From positions 1 to 37,280 of the forward strand of contig NZ_SMNT01000058.1 of assembly GCF_004348265.1 (NCBI RefSeq): a DNA stretch of 37,280 nucleotides. The letters run 5' to 3'. How positions within the stretch are numbered: position 1 is the stretch's first letter; each line of letters opens with the position of its first letter. This document shows, piece by piece, positions 20,874 through 29,149 of the stretch. This DNA is from Methylobacterium segetis. Lineage in GTDB: Bacteria > Pseudomonadota > Alphaproteobacteria > Rhizobiales > Beijerinckiaceae. Position numbers and translations under genes: made by a program. Below the pieces are notes generated by a model that did not search any database, was not told the DNA's origin, and saw only the letters and a list, made by a program, of their open reading frames with translations.

Positions 20874-21971
20874 TCAGGGAATCAGGCGCGTGACGTGGCC
20901 CATCTTGCGGCCCGGCCGCGCCTCGCCCTTGCCGTAGAGGTGCAGGTGGGCGCCGGGGCGGGCGAGGATCTCGGCCCAGCCATCGGCCTCCGCGCCGATC
21001 AGGTTGTGCATCTCGACCGCCATGCCGCCGGTGCGCGACGCATCGCCGAGCGGCCAGCCGCAGACGGCGCGCACGTGCTGGGCGAATTGCGAGGTGAGCG
21101 CCCCCTCGATCGTCCAGTGGCCGGAATTGTGGACCCGCGGCGCGATCTCGTTGACGACGACCCGCTCCGAGCCGCCCTCCCGCACGAGGAACATCTCGAC
21201 CGCGAGCACGCCGACATAGTCGAGCGCCTCGGCGATGCGCCGCGCGATGTCGATCGCGCTCCGCGCCGTCTCCGGCGCGACGCCGGTCGCGGGCACGCGG
21301 GTGACCGCGAGGATGTGGTCGCGGTGCTCGTTCTCGCAGAGGTCGAAGGCTGCAAAGGACCCGTCCGACGAGCGGGCGGCAACCACCGAGACCTCCCGCT
21401 CGAAGGGCACGAAACCCTCGAGGATCAGGGGCGCGCCGCCGAACTCCGCCATGATCGACGAGCGGTCGACGGGTCCCTCCGCGCGGATCATGCGCTGGCC
21501 CTTGCCGTCGTAGCCGAAGCGGCGGGTCTTCAGCACGGCCGGCCGGCCGATGGCGGCGATGGCCCGGTCGAGGTCGTCGCCGCTGTCGACGGCGCGGAAC
21601 GGGGCGGTCGGGATGCCGAGGTCGTTGATGAAGGTCTTCTCGGCGAGCCGGTCCTGCGTGGTCGCCAGGGCATGCGCGCTCGGGTGGAGCGGCGCGCCGG
21701 CGGCCAGGATCTCGGCGGTCTCGCGGGGGATGTTCTCGAATTCGTAGGTGACGGCGTCGACGCTCTCCGCGAAGGCCTTCAGCGCCGCCGCGTCGTCGTA
21801 GGCCGCTATCGTGCGCGCCGCGGCGACGTCGAAGGCGGGGCTGTCGGCATCGGGCGCGAAGACGTGCACGATGAGCCCGTAATTCGCGGCGGCCAGCGCG
21901 ATCATGCGGCCGAGTTGCCCGCCCCCGACGATGCCGAGGGTCGAACCGGGTGTCAGGATAGGCGAGGTCAC
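20874..21971 (-). CDS. purK: N5-carboxyaminoimidazole ribonucleotide synthase PurK
   Basis: A 365-residue ATP-grasp enzyme that carboxylates aminoimidazole ribonucleotide with bicarbonate and ATP in purine synthesis. Visible blocks: GIVGGGQLGRM at the N-terminus, the ATP-grasp segment KTRRFGYDGKGQ, VEMFLVREG, and the metal-binding NEIAPRVHNSGHWTIEGA. The start is GTG 21971, which overlaps the purE stop as GTGA; an upstream frame extension lies inside purE and is not coding. PurK passes its unstable product to PurE, and the coupled gene pair fits this. A 3' hairpin lies downstream. Confidence 0.95.
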   Translation of the reverse strand: MTSPILTPGSTLGIVGGGQLGRMIALAAANYGLIVHVFAPDADSPAFDVAAARTIAAYDDAAALKAFAESVDAVTYEFENIPRETAEILAAGAPLHPSAHALATTQDRLAEKTFINDLGIPTAPFRAVDSGDDLDRAIAAIGRPAVLKTRRFGYDGKGQRMIRAEGPVDRSSIMAEFGGAPLILEGFVPFEREVSVVAARSSDGSFAAFDLCENEHRDHILAVTRVPATGVAPETARSAIDIARRIAEALDYVGVLAVEMFLVREGGSERVVVNEIAPRVHNSGHWTIEGALTSQFAQHVRAVCGWPLGDASRTGGMAVEMHNLIGAEADGWAEILARPGAHLHLYGKGEARPGRKMGHVTRLIP

Positions 21972-22468
21972 AGGTTGATCTCTGTCTCCGGCCGCTCCGC
22001 CACGGCCTCGCTCTGCGCCTGCCGCCACGCCTCCAGGCGCGCGGCGAGGCCCTCATCCGTCAGGGCCAGCACCGCGGCAGCGAGGAGGGCGGCGTTGACG
22101 GCGCCCGCCCGGCCGATCGCCAGCGTCCCGACCGGGATGCCGGCGGGCATCTGGACGATCGAGAGCAGGCTGTCCTGGCCCGAGAGCGCCTTCGACTCCA
22201 CCGGCACGCCGAAGACGGGCAGGCTCGTGAGCGCCGCCGCCATGCCGGGCAGGTGGGCGGCCCCGCCCGCACCCGCGATCACCACCTTGTGGCCCGCGGC
22301 CCTGGCGCCCTTGGCGAAGGCGTAGAGCCGGTCCGGCGTGCGATGGGCCGAGACGATGCGGGTGTCGTGGAGAACGCCGAGGGCGTCGAGTGTTTCGGCC
22401 GCGTGCCGCATGGTCGCCCAGTCGGACTGGCTCCCCATGATGATCGCGACCGGAGGCGCTGCCGCCAT
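21968..22468 (-). CDS. purE: N5-carboxyaminoimidazole ribonucleotide mutase PurE
   Basis: A 166-residue class I PurE that moves the carboxylate of N5-CAIR to C4 to give CAIR in purine synthesis. Signature motifs: MGSQSDW at 11-17, VSAHRTPDR at 39-47 with the catalytic H42, and GAGGAAHLPGM. Length is standard. Start ATG 22468; the stop overlaps purK, so the pair forms a purE-purK operon on the minus strand. A DUF465 gene lies 127 bp upstream on the same strand, a neighbourhood I recall from other Hyphomicrobiales. Confidence 0.95.
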   Translation of the reverse strand: MAAAPPVAIIMGSQSDWATMRHAAETLDALGVLHDTRIVSAHRTPDRLYAFAKGARAAGHKVVIAGAGGAAHLPGMAAALTSLPVFGVPVESKALSGQDSLLSIVQMPAGIPVGTLAIGRAGAVNAALLAAAVLALTDEGLAARLEAWRQAQSEAVAERPETEINL

Positions 22469-22595
22469 CGTCGTCCCGTCCGTGCTGCGAGAGGGCGCCG
22501 CCGGCCCGCGGGCGGGCGTTCAGGCGCGATCCCGCCGAATACAGGGGCGCCGCCGGCCGGGCAAGCGCAGGGCGGCGATCGAGGCGGGACAGCGC

Positions 22596-22814
22596 TCAGG
22601 CGATGATGTCGGGGGTGATCTGGTCTTCGAGGTAGGAGATGCGGTCCCGGAGCGTGAGCTTGCGCTTCTTCAGCCTCTGGATCTGGAGCTGGTCGCCGGC
22701 CACGTTCCGCTCAAGCGCGTCGATGGCACTGTCGAGGTCGCGGTGCTCCTCCTTGAGCCGCGACAGCTCACCCACGAGATCGACCTGCCCATCCTCGACC
22801 AACTCAACAGACAT
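22596..22814 (-). CDS. DUF465 (YdcH-family) small coiled-coil protein
   Basis: A 72-residue, highly charged alpha-helical protein. The region ELSRLKEEHRDLDSAIDAL through IQRLKKRKLTLRDRISYLE is the DUF465/YdcH pattern: a heptad-rich first helix, then LKKRKLxLKD, then a second helix. Function is unknown in the family. The frame is open up to 22991, but the upstream part is Arg/Cys-rich and unlike the family; ATG 22814 gives the normal length. It diverges from a second DUF465 gene at 23039 and precedes purE. Confidence 0.85.
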   Translation of the reverse strand: MSVELVEDGQVDLVGELSRLKEEHRDLDSAIDALERNVAGDQLQIQRLKKRKLTLRDRISYLEDQITPDIIA

Positions 22815-23038
22815 CGTCGCTTGCAATTCCCGGGATGCGCTCGCCACGAGACCATGCGTCACGGCCGAGCTTGCGGCAAGGGGCGGCGCGATGCGCCTGT
22901 CCCGAAGCCTCGAGCAGCCTCTCAAGTCCGGCCGGCGAGCGCAAGGTTTCGTGAGGCACGCCGGCCCGAATCGCTTCGACAGCCGGCTCATCCTGTGTCA
23001 GTCTACCCGAGTCGGAACGATGACAGGAGACACGACTC

Positions 23039-23224
23039 ATGTCGCTGCAGACGCATCTGAGCCAGCTCACCCGGAAGCACGAAGCCCTCGAGCGTGAGAT
23101 TCAGGAAGCGATCCTCAGTCCCTCCGAGGACGATCTGCACATTGCCGAACTCAAGCGACGCAAGCTCCACCTCAAGGACGAGATCAACCGCCTCCAGGCC
23201 GCATCGGACGAAACGCTGCACTGA
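23039..23224 (+). CDS. DUF465 (YdcH-family) small coiled-coil protein, second copy
   Basis: A 61-residue helical protein starting MSLQTHLSQLTRKHEALER and ending in the LKRRKLHLKDEINRL pattern, diagnostic of DUF465. It has an AGGAGA ribosome-binding site before ATG 23039. It is the divergent paralogue of the gene at 22596-22814, with which it shares a 224-bp intergenic region, and it is closed by a strong intrinsic terminator. The family has no assigned role; the two copies could form a heteromeric coiled coil, which is speculation. Confidence 0.87.
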   Translation: MSLQTHLSQLTRKHEALEREIQEAILSPSEDDLHIAELKRRKLHLKDEINRLQAASDETLH

Positions 23225-23263
23225 CCCCGTCCAGCCCCAGATTTTTCCGTTCTGAGTTCGTGG

Positions 23264-23299
23264 CCGCCGCGCTGGGTCGACAGCGCGGCGGTTTTGTTT
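23264..23299 (+). terminator. Strong intrinsic terminator after the second DUF465 gene
   Basis: A perfect 11-bp stem (CCGCCGCGCTG with CAGCGCGGCGG, 23264-23274 and 23281-23291), a six-base loop GGTCGA, then TTTTGTTT. It lies 40 bases after the DUF465 stop and separates that gene from prpE. Confidence 0.88.
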
Positions 23300-23311
23300 C
23301 CGGTGCCCGCG

Positions 23312-23339
23312 CCGACAGGGCCAACGGCTCTGCTATGAT
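23312..23339 (+). promoter_or_regulatory. Candidate promoter of prpE
   Basis: CCGACA at 23312-23317 (four of six to the -35 consensus), a 16-base gap, then TATGAT at 23334-23339 (five of six to the -10 consensus). It lies between the DUF465 terminator and the prpE start 55 bases downstream, where a new promoter is needed. TATGAT is a rare string at this GC content. Confidence 0.5.
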
Positions 23340-23393
23340 CCCCAGGCACGTCAGCCCGGCGCACGGCCGCGAGCGGGCGCCCGAGGACACAGC

Positions 23394-25325
23394 ATGAGCG
23401 CCACGCCAGCCACGCCCCTGCCCGGACGCTACGGAGAGGTCTACGCCGCGTCCCTCGCCGATCCCGAGACCTTCTGGCTGGCCGCGGCCCGCGCCATCGC
23501 GTGGGAGACCGCGCCGGCCCGCGCCTTCGACGCCGAGGCGGGCACGTACGGCCGCTGGTTTCCGGATGCGCGCCTCAACGCCTGTCACAACGCGGTCGAT
23601 CGGCACGTCGCCGCCGGCCGCGGCAGCCAAGCCGCCATCATCCACGAGTCCCCCGTCACCGGCACGAAGCGGCGGATCACCTATGCCGAGCTGCTGGACG
23701 AGGTCTCCGCCCTCGCCGCCGTTCTGTCCGACCTCGGGGTGGGGAAGGGCGACCGGGTCGTCCTCTACATGCCGATGGTGCCCGAGGCCCTCGTCGGCAT
23801 GTTCGCCTGCGCGCGCCTCGGGGCGGTCCACTCGGTGGTCTTCGGGGGCTTCGCGGCGAACGAGCTCGCCGTCCGGATCGAGGATGCGAGCCCGAAGGTG
23901 GTGCTCGCCGCCTCCTGCGGCATCGAGCCGAGCCGGGTCGTCGCCTACAAGCCGCTCCTCGACGCGGCGATCGAGGCCTCGCGCCACAAGCCCGATGCCT
24001 GCCTGATCCTGCAGCGCCCGCAATGCGAGGCCGCGCTCGTCGCGGGCCGGGACCGGGACTGGGCCGAGACGGTGCGGGCCGCGAAGGCGGCGGGGCGGCG
24101 GGCGCCCTGCGTCACGGTCGCGGCGACCGACCCGCTCTACATCCTCTACACGTCCGGCACGACGGGAAAGCCGAAGGGCGTGGTGCGCGACACCGGCGGC
24201 TACCTCGTGGCGCTCGCGTGGTCGATGGCGAACCTCTACGACGTGGCCCCGGGCGAGGTCTATTTCTGCGCCTCCGACATCGGCTGGGTCGTCGGCCATT
24301 CCTACATCGTCTACGCGCCCCTCGTGCACGGCTGCACCACGGTGCTCTACGAGGGCAAGCCGGTGGGCACGCCCGATGCCGGCGCCTTCTGGCGCGTCGC
24401 CTCCGAGCACGGCGTCGCCTGCCTCTTCACGGCACCGACGGCCCTGCGCGCGATCAAGAAGGAGGATCCGCGCGGCGAGCGGGTCGCCGGCTACGATCTC
24501 TCGCGCTTCCGCAGCCTGTTCCTCGCGGGCGAGCGGGCGGACCCGGATTCCGTCGCCTGGGCCGAGCGGACGCTGGAGCGGCCCGTCATCGACCATTGGT
24601 GGCAGACGGAAACGGGCTGGGCGATCGCCGGCAATCCGGTCGGGCTCGGTCAGCTGCCGGTCAAGCACGGGAGCGCCTGCGTGCCGATGCCGGGCTACGC
24701 CGTGCAGGTGCTCGACGAGGGCGGGAGGCCGGTCGGCCCCGACACGATGGGCACGATCGCGATCCGCCTGCCGCTGCCGCCCGGTTGCCTGCCGACGCTG
24801 TGGGGCTCGGAGGAGCGCATGCGCCGGAGCTACCTCACCACCTTCCCGGGCTATTACGACACCTCCGACGCAGGGCTCCTCGACGCGGACGGCTACGTGA
24901 CCGTGCTCGGGCGGACCGACGACATCATCAACGTGGCCGGCCACCGGCTCTCGACGGGCGGCATGGAGGCGGTGCTCGCCTCCCACCCGGACGTCGCCGA
25001 ATGCGCCGTGATCGGCATCCGCGACGACCTCAAGGGCGAGGCGCCCTGCGGCTTCGTGGTGCTCAAGGCGCAGGTGGAGCGCGACCCGGCCGAGATCGAG
25101 CGCGAGCTCGTGGCCCTGGTGCGGGAGCGGATCGGCCCCGTGGCGGCCTTCAAGCTGGCCCTGACCGTACCGCGCCTGCCGAAGACCCGCTCCGGCAAGA
25201 TCCTGCGGGGCACCATGAAGCGCATCGCCGACGATGAGCCCTGGACCATGCCGCCGACGATCGACGATGCCGGCGCCCTCGACGAGATCGGCGAGAGTCT
25301 GCGCGCGCGGGGCATCGGCGGCTGA
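23394..25325 (+). CDS. prpE: Propionyl-CoA synthetase (propionate-CoA ligase)
   Basis: A 643-residue AMP-forming acyl-CoA synthetase. The P-loop YTSGTTGKPKG is at 252-262, followed by VVRDTGGYLV, typical of PrpE rather than acetyl-CoA synthetase. Other motifs: DHWWQTETGW, YYDTSDAG, and the C-terminal PKTRSGKIL with K602, the lysine whose acetylation shuts off this family. It activates propionate, and likely acetate or other short acids less well, to the CoA ester. Start ATG 23394 with GAGGA upstream. It stands alone behind its own likely promoter. Acetyl-CoA synthetase is the main alternative identity. Confidence 0.9.
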   Translation: MSATPATPLPGRYGEVYAASLADPETFWLAAARAIAWETAPARAFDAEAGTYGRWFPDARLNACHNAVDRHVAAGRGSQAAIIHESPVTGTKRRITYAELLDEVSALAAVLSDLGVGKGDRVVLYMPMVPEALVGMFACARLGAVHSVVFGGFAANELAVRIEDASPKVVLAASCGIEPSRVVAYKPLLDAAIEASRHKPDACLILQRPQCEAALVAGRDRDWAETVRAAKAAGRRAPCVTVAATDPLYILYTSGTTGKPKGVVRDTGGYLVALAWSMANLYDVAPGEVYFCASDIGWVVGHSYIVYAPLVHGCTTVLYEGKPVGTPDAGAFWRVASEHGVACLFTAPTALRAIKKEDPRGERVAGYDLSRFRSLFLAGERADPDSVAWAERTLERPVIDHWWQTETGWAIAGNPVGLGQLPVKHGSACVPMPGYAVQVLDEGGRPVGPDTMGTIAIRLPLPPGCLPTLWGSEERMRRSYLTTFPGYYDTSDAGLLDADGYVTVLGRTDDIINVAGHRLSTGGMEAVLASHPDVAECAVIGIRDDLKGEAPCGFVVLKAQVERDPAEIERELVALVRERIGPVAAFKLALTVPRLPKTRSGKILRGTMKRIADDEPWTMPPTIDDAGALDEIGESLRARGIGG

Positions 25326-25358
25326 CCGAAGGCTGGCCAATCGGGATCTTTGCGCCAC

Positions 25359-25386
25359 ATGGCCCCCACTCGATGGCCCCCACCCG
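25359..25386. repeat. Two 14-bp direct repeats before the flavin oxidoreductase
   Basis: ATGGCCCCCACTCG at 25359-25372 is repeated with one change at 25373-25386, just before the start at 25402. It looks like a recent tandem duplication in the leader. Neither ATG is in frame with a useful product. Confidence 0.75.
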
Positions 25387-25401
25387 GCCCCGGAGACCCG
25401 C

Positions 25402-26520
25402 ATGACCGCGCGCCTGTTCGACCCCCTGCAGCTCGACGAGCTGACGCTTGAGAACCGCATCCTGATCGCGCCGATGTGCCAGTACTCGGCCCGGGCCGGC
25501 GAGGCCACGGACTGGCACATGATGCATCTCGGGCAGCTCGCCATGTCGGGGGCGGGCCTGCTGACGCTGGAGGCGACTGCCATCTCGCCCGAGGCCCGCA
25601 TCACGGCCTGGGACCTCGGCCTCTACGACGACGGCACCGAGCGGGCGCTGGCGCGGGTCCTCGGCGCCGTGCGGGACTACGCCCCCGGTCCCGTCTGCAT
25701 CCAGATCGCCCATGCCGGCCGCAAGGCGTCGAGCGAGGCGCCCTGGATGGGGGGCTCGCAGATCCCGCCCGAATCCCCCCACGGCTGGCGCACCGTGGCC
25801 CCCTCGGCGATCCCGCACGGGGAGGAGGAGGTGCCCCCGCACGCCCTCGATGCCGCGGACCTGCGCCGCATCCTGTGCGACTTCGTGGCGACGGCACGCC
25901 GGGCCATGCGCCTCGGCATCGACGCCGTGGAGCTGCACGGGGCGCACGGCTACCTGCTGCATCAATTCCTGTCGCCGCTCTCGAACGAGCGGACCGACCA
26001 GTACGGCGGCAGCCTCGCCAACCGGATGCGCTTCCCGCTGGAGGTGTTCGAGGCGGTGCGCGAGGTCGTGCCCTCGGGCAAGCCCGTCTGGATGCGGGTC
26101 TCGGCCACCGACTGGGTGGAGGAGGGGTGGGACCTCGACGAGACCGTCGAGCTCGCCCAGGCCCTGAAGGAGCGGGGCGCCGCCGCCATCCACGTCTCCA
26201 CGGGCGGCCTGTCGACCCGGCAGGCGATCCGCCTCGGGCCGGGCTACCAAGTGCCTCACGCCGAGCGGATCAAGGCGGCGACGGGGCTGCCGACGATCGC
26301 CGTCGGGCTCATCACCACGCCGGCCCAGGCCGAGGCGATCCTGCAGGAGGGCCGGGCCGACGCGGTCTCGCTGGCCCGCGCCATGCTCTACGACCCGCGC
26401 TGGCCCTGGCACGCGGCGGCCGAGCTCGGCGCCCAAGTGCGGGCCCCGAAGCAGTACTGGCGCTCTCAGCCGCGCGAGTTCAAGGACCTGTTCAAGGACA
26501 CGAAATTCGGCCAGCGCTGA
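25402..26520 (+). CDS. NADH:flavin oxidoreductase, Old Yellow Enzyme family (YqjM-like)
   Basis: A 372-residue FMN-dependent ene-reductase of the thermophilic-like OYE group. C26 and Y28 in APMCQYSA match the residues that tune FMN and bind substrate in Bacillus YqjM. The substrate-site HGAHGYLLHQFLSP and the phosphate-binding VGLITTP...ADAVSLARAML blocks follow. Such enzymes reduce activated C=C bonds with NADPH, often in oxidative or electrophile stress; the natural substrate is unknown. The frame is open further upstream into prpE, but ATG 25402 gives the family N-terminus. It is on the prpE strand, 76 bp downstream. Confidence 0.92.
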   Translation: MTARLFDPLQLDELTLENRILIAPMCQYSARAGEATDWHMMHLGQLAMSGAGLLTLEATAISPEARITAWDLGLYDDGTERALARVLGAVRDYAPGPVCIQIAHAGRKASSEAPWMGGSQIPPESPHGWRTVAPSAIPHGEEEVPPHALDAADLRRILCDFVATARRAMRLGIDAVELHGAHGYLLHQFLSPLSNERTDQYGGSLANRMRFPLEVFEAVREVVPSGKPVWMRVSATDWVEEGWDLDETVELAQALKERGAAAIHVSTGGLSTRQAIRLGPGYQVPHAERIKAATGLPTIAVGLITTPAQAEAILQEGRADAVSLARAMLYDPRWPWHAAAELGAQVRAPKQYWRSQPREFKDLFKDTKFGQR

Positions 26521-26620
26521 GGCCGCGAGCGGGGGCGGATACCGTCTCCCGCAGGGCGGGCGCGTGCGTGGGAATGCCGCGTGGGAAGACCCGGTGGGAC
26601 GGCCACTGCCCGGGCGGCGC

Positions 26621-27007
26621 TCACACGACCCGCAGCGGCTTCTCCAGCACGGAGAGCACCCGCGCGAGGTCGGTGCCGCGCTTCATCACGCGGCCGCTCG
26701 CCGCCACCACCGCGTAGGCGCCCTGGCGGCGCGCGAGTTTCGGGTCCTTCTCGACCCGGTAGAGCGGCATCTCGGAGGCGCGGCGATAGATCGAGAAGAC
26801 GGCCTTGTCGCGGCGGAAGTCGAGGGCGTAATCCCGCCACTCGCCTTCGGAGACCATGCGCCCGTACAGGTTGAACAGGACGCGCAGCTCCTCCCGGTTG
26901 AACGCGATCTGCGGTGCGGTCGAGGGGGCGGGGAAGGGGACCACGTGGGCGGTGGTGGCGGCTGCAATGTCGTTCGGTCGTGGCTCGGCGCTCGTCCGCT
27001 CGCTCAT
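26621..27007 (-). CDS. DUF2794 protein
   Basis: A 128-residue protein of the alphaproteobacterial DUF2794 family, with the core FNREELRVLFNLYGRMVSEGEWRDYALDF, then FSIYRRASEMPLYRVEKDP and a basic C-terminal part. The first 30 residues are low complexity. No catalytic motif, signal peptide or membrane segment is seen, and the function is unknown. Start ATG 27007. It is convergent with the flavin oxidoreductase (100 bp gap) and divergent from the bluB leader. Confidence 0.88.
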   Translation of the reverse strand: MSERTSAEPRPNDIAAATTAHVVPFPAPSTAPQIAFNREELRVLFNLYGRMVSEGEWRDYALDFRRDKAVFSIYRRASEMPLYRVEKDPKLARRQGAYAVVAASGRVMKRGTDLARVLSVLEKPLRVV

Positions 27008-27391
27008 CGTCGCTCCGTTCTCGGGCCGGTTCGGTTAGCCGGATGATGGGCCGCCGCGCTGCGGCCCGCAAGGGCGGGGCGCGTTGCCCGGAAGCCACGC
27101 CCGAGAAACAAAGCATCACGATTTCGCCGCTTTCGCGCCTTTCGCGGGCCTTGTTGCAAGGAGACAACGGTGGGTGAACCTCGTCGGGTCGTGCCCGGTG
27201 CGGCGCCCGAAACCCGAGCTCCCCAGCCCTCGGTCGCCGCCTCCGGACTCCACGCCCGACACTCCAGAGGTTTCGAGACCCAAGGACTTCAGGCCGCCGC
27301 CCCGGCGGCCTTTTTTCTGCGCTTCGTCCCGGAACAGGCTAGGGAGACCGCTCGCGGACCTCCGCGGCGCGGAACCTGTGACCTGACCGAC
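27008..27391. other. 384-bp leader region upstream of bluB
   Basis: Divergent region between the DUF2794 and bluB genes. About 27105-27175 is noticeably lower in GC and is the likely promoter zone. A perfect intrinsic terminator (27292-27316) sits 76 bases before the bluB start, so a transcript beginning upstream can end before the gene. I do not find the conserved B12-box or other core strings of a cobalamin riboswitch. Short plus-strand frames run across the terminator and are not supported as genes. Confidence 0.6.
27292..27316 (+). terminator. Intrinsic terminator in the bluB leader
   Basis: A perfect 7-bp stem GGCCGCC/GGCGGCC (27292-27298, 27304-27310), a five-base loop and six T's (27311-27316). 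No plus-strand gene ends just before it, so it either ends a short RNA or attenuates bluB. Confidence 0.8.
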
Positions 27392-28024
27392 GTGCCCGCC
27401 TTCGACGCATCCTTCCGTGAGACGCTCGCCGAGCTGTTCGCCTGGCGCCGCGACGTGCGCCGCTTCCGGCCCGAGCCGATCGCGGAGTCGGATCTGCGCG
27501 CCTGCCTCGATCTCGCGCATCGCAGCCCGTCCGTCGGCAACAGCCAGCCCTGGCGGTTCGTGCGCGTCTCCGACGCTGCGCGGCGGGCGGCGGTCGTCGC
27601 GAGCTTCGAGCGCTGCAACAGGGCCGCGGCAAGCGCCTATGCCGACGAGCGGGCCGCCCTCTACCGGACGCTCAAGCTCGCGGGCCTGCGCGAGGCCCCG
27701 GTGCACCTCGCCGTGTTCTGCGACGAGGCGACCGGGACCGGGCACGGCCTCGGCCGGGCGACGATGCCCGAGATGCTGCGCTACTCCGTGGTGGGCGCGG
27801 TTCAGGGCTTCTGGCTCGCGGCGCGCTCGTTCGGGATCGGGGTCGGCTGGGTCTCGATCCTCGACCCGGATTGCGTCAGCCGCAGCCTCGACGTGCCGAC
27901 GAGCTGGCACCTCGTCGCCTATCTGTGCGTGGGATACCCGGTCGAGGAGCATCTCGACCCGGAACTCGTCCGCCACGGCTGGCAGGGACCCGACCTCGAG
28001 GCCTGCTGCCTGTTCGAGCGCTGA
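27392..28024 (+). CDS. bluB: 5,6-dimethylbenzimidazole synthase BluB
   Basis: A 210-residue nitroreductase-fold flavoenzyme. BluB breaks down reduced FMN with oxygen to make 5,6-dimethylbenzimidazole, the lower ligand of cobalamin. Diagnostic blocks: AWRRDVRRFRPEPI near the N-terminus, RSPSVGNSQPWRF at 44-56, and GIGVGWVSILDPD, which separates BluB from general nitroreductases. The start is taken as GTG 27392; the longer open frame upstream would run through a terminator hairpin and lacks BluB-like sequence. No other cobalamin genes are adjacent, but eutBC in this window encodes a cobalamin-dependent enzyme. Confidence 0.9.
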   Translation: MPAFDASFRETLAELFAWRRDVRRFRPEPIAESDLRACLDLAHRSPSVGNSQPWRFVRVSDAARRAAVVASFERCNRAAASAYADERAALYRTLKLAGLREAPVHLAVFCDEATGTGHGLGRATMPEMLRYSVVGAVQGFWLAARSFGIGVGWVSILDPDCVSRSLDVPTSWHLVAYLCVGYPVEEHLDPELVRHGWQGPDLEACCLFER

Positions 28025-28209
28025 GCGCTATCCTGAACGCCGCCTTTCCCGAAAGGCTCGGGATCGACGCATCCGGGAGGGGCCGTCTTCACCCAGCGAA
28101 TCAATTCGTCTGCACAAGCTCGACAAAAGCGCAAGCGTCAACCGGAACGGAGGGGTCGGGCGCCGAATTATCGTCCTGCGTATGGTCACGCTTGCGAGGA
28201 CGGAAGGCG

Positions 28210-28731
28210 ATGTTCGGGAAGTCGGTATGGCGCGGGGCGGCCTTCGGCACGCTGGCGGCGGCAATGGCGGGCGGCGCGATGCCGACGCAGGCGCGGGAGG
28301 TGGTGCCCTACGGCGACCCGATCGTCGCGCCGGGCTCCGTCGTGATCAGCATCTCTCAGCGGCGCCTGTACCTCATCAACGGGGACGGCACGGCGATCCG
28401 CTACCCCGTGGCGGTGGGTCGGCCCGGCAAGCAATGGGTCGGCGCCACGCAGATCGACGGCAAGTACGTCGCGCCGGCCTGGTCGCCGCCGGCGGAGGTG
28501 AAGCGCGACAACCCGCGCCTGCCGAACCTGATCGCCGGCGGATCGCCGAGCAACCCGATGGGGGCCGCGGCCATGACGCTCGCGGGCGGGCAATACGCCA
28601 TCCACGGCACGAACCGCCCGAGCTCCGTCGGCACCTTCGCCTCCTATGGCTGCGTGCGGATGTACAACCAGGACGTGGTCGATCTCTACGGCCGGGTGAA
28701 TATCGGCACGCAGGTCTACATGACACGCTGA
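28210..28731 (+). CDS. L,D-transpeptidase (YkuD family), secreted
   Basis: A 173-residue periplasmic enzyme. A signal peptide of about 28 residues ends at PTQA. The YkuD domain follows, with the catalytic motif H132-GTN...S139...YGC148VRM. Such enzymes form 3-3 peptidoglycan crosslinks or attach proteins to the wall. Start ATG 28210 follows GGAAGG; the frame is open upstream, but only this start gives a signal peptide. It is 185 bp after bluB with inverted repeats in the gap, so it probably has its own promoter. Confidence 0.92.
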   Translation: MFGKSVWRGAAFGTLAAAMAGGAMPTQAREVVPYGDPIVAPGSVVISISQRRLYLINGDGTAIRYPVAVGRPGKQWVGATQIDGKYVAPAWSPPAEVKRDNPRLPNLIAGGSPSNPMGAAAMTLAGGQYAIHGTNRPSSVGTFASYGCVRMYNQDVVDLYGRVNIGTQVYMTR

Positions 28732-28751
28732 GCCGGTGCGTCAGGCGACGC

Positions 28752-29060
28752 TCAGCCCGCGGGCGGAGCCGTCGCCTCCACGGCCGTGAAGGGTTCGAGG
28801 ATCCGGTAGGTGTGCTCGACGCCGGCCGGAACGACCCAGGAATCGCCCGCCTCCAGGCCGATCGTCTCGCCCTTCAGGACGAGTTCGGCGCGCCCGGAGA
28901 TGACGAAGCCGACCGTCTCGTAGGGCCGGCTGCCCGCGGGCTTGTCGTCGGTCGGCGGCTCGTCGCGCCACATCCGCATGGACAGGCGCTCGCCCCGGGC
29001 GAGGCTGACCTCGCCGTGCTCGCCCTTCGCCGCGTCCCGGCTCGATACCTTCGTCGCCAT
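28752..29060 (-). CDS. Small cupin-domain protein
   Basis: A 102-residue single cupin barrel: YETVGFVISGRAELVLKGE forms the first cupin motif and AGDSWVVPAGVEHTYRILEP the second. The usual first-motif H-x-H is absent (E in YETVG; only the H of VEHTY is present), so metal binding is doubtful and a binding or non-catalytic role is possible. ATG 29060 follows a good GGGAGG site; upstream frame extension is not coding. It is convergent with the L,D-transpeptidase gene and 90 bp downstream of the DUF1674 gene on the same strand. Confidence 0.85.
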   Translation of the reverse strand: MATKVSSRDAAKGEHGEVSLARGERLSMRMWRDEPPTDDKPAGSRPYETVGFVISGRAELVLKGETIGLEAGDSWVVPAGVEHTYRILEPFTAVEATAPPAG

Positions 29061-29149
29061 CGCCCGCCTCCCGTGCTCGATCGCGTGCGCGCGCACGCAA
29101 CGAGGAGCCAACGGCGGCTCCGCCGGCGGCGTTCCCGGTCCGCCCCCGC

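Noticed and set aside
27050..27320. Cobalamin riboswitch in front of bluB
   Set aside because: Expected by function, but the conserved B12-box and core strings are not visible. Only a covariance search could settle it.
27174..27386. Plus-strand frame (GTG 27174, Pro/Arg-rich) upstream of bluB with fairly high GC3
   Set aside because: An intrinsic terminator with six T's lies inside it, the composition is that of low-complexity GC-rich DNA, and no family is recognised. It could still be a leader peptide.
28141..28175. GGAAC upstream of the L,D-transpeptidase gene as an EcfG stress promoter
   Set aside because: The -10 element CGTT is missing at the 16-17 base spacing.
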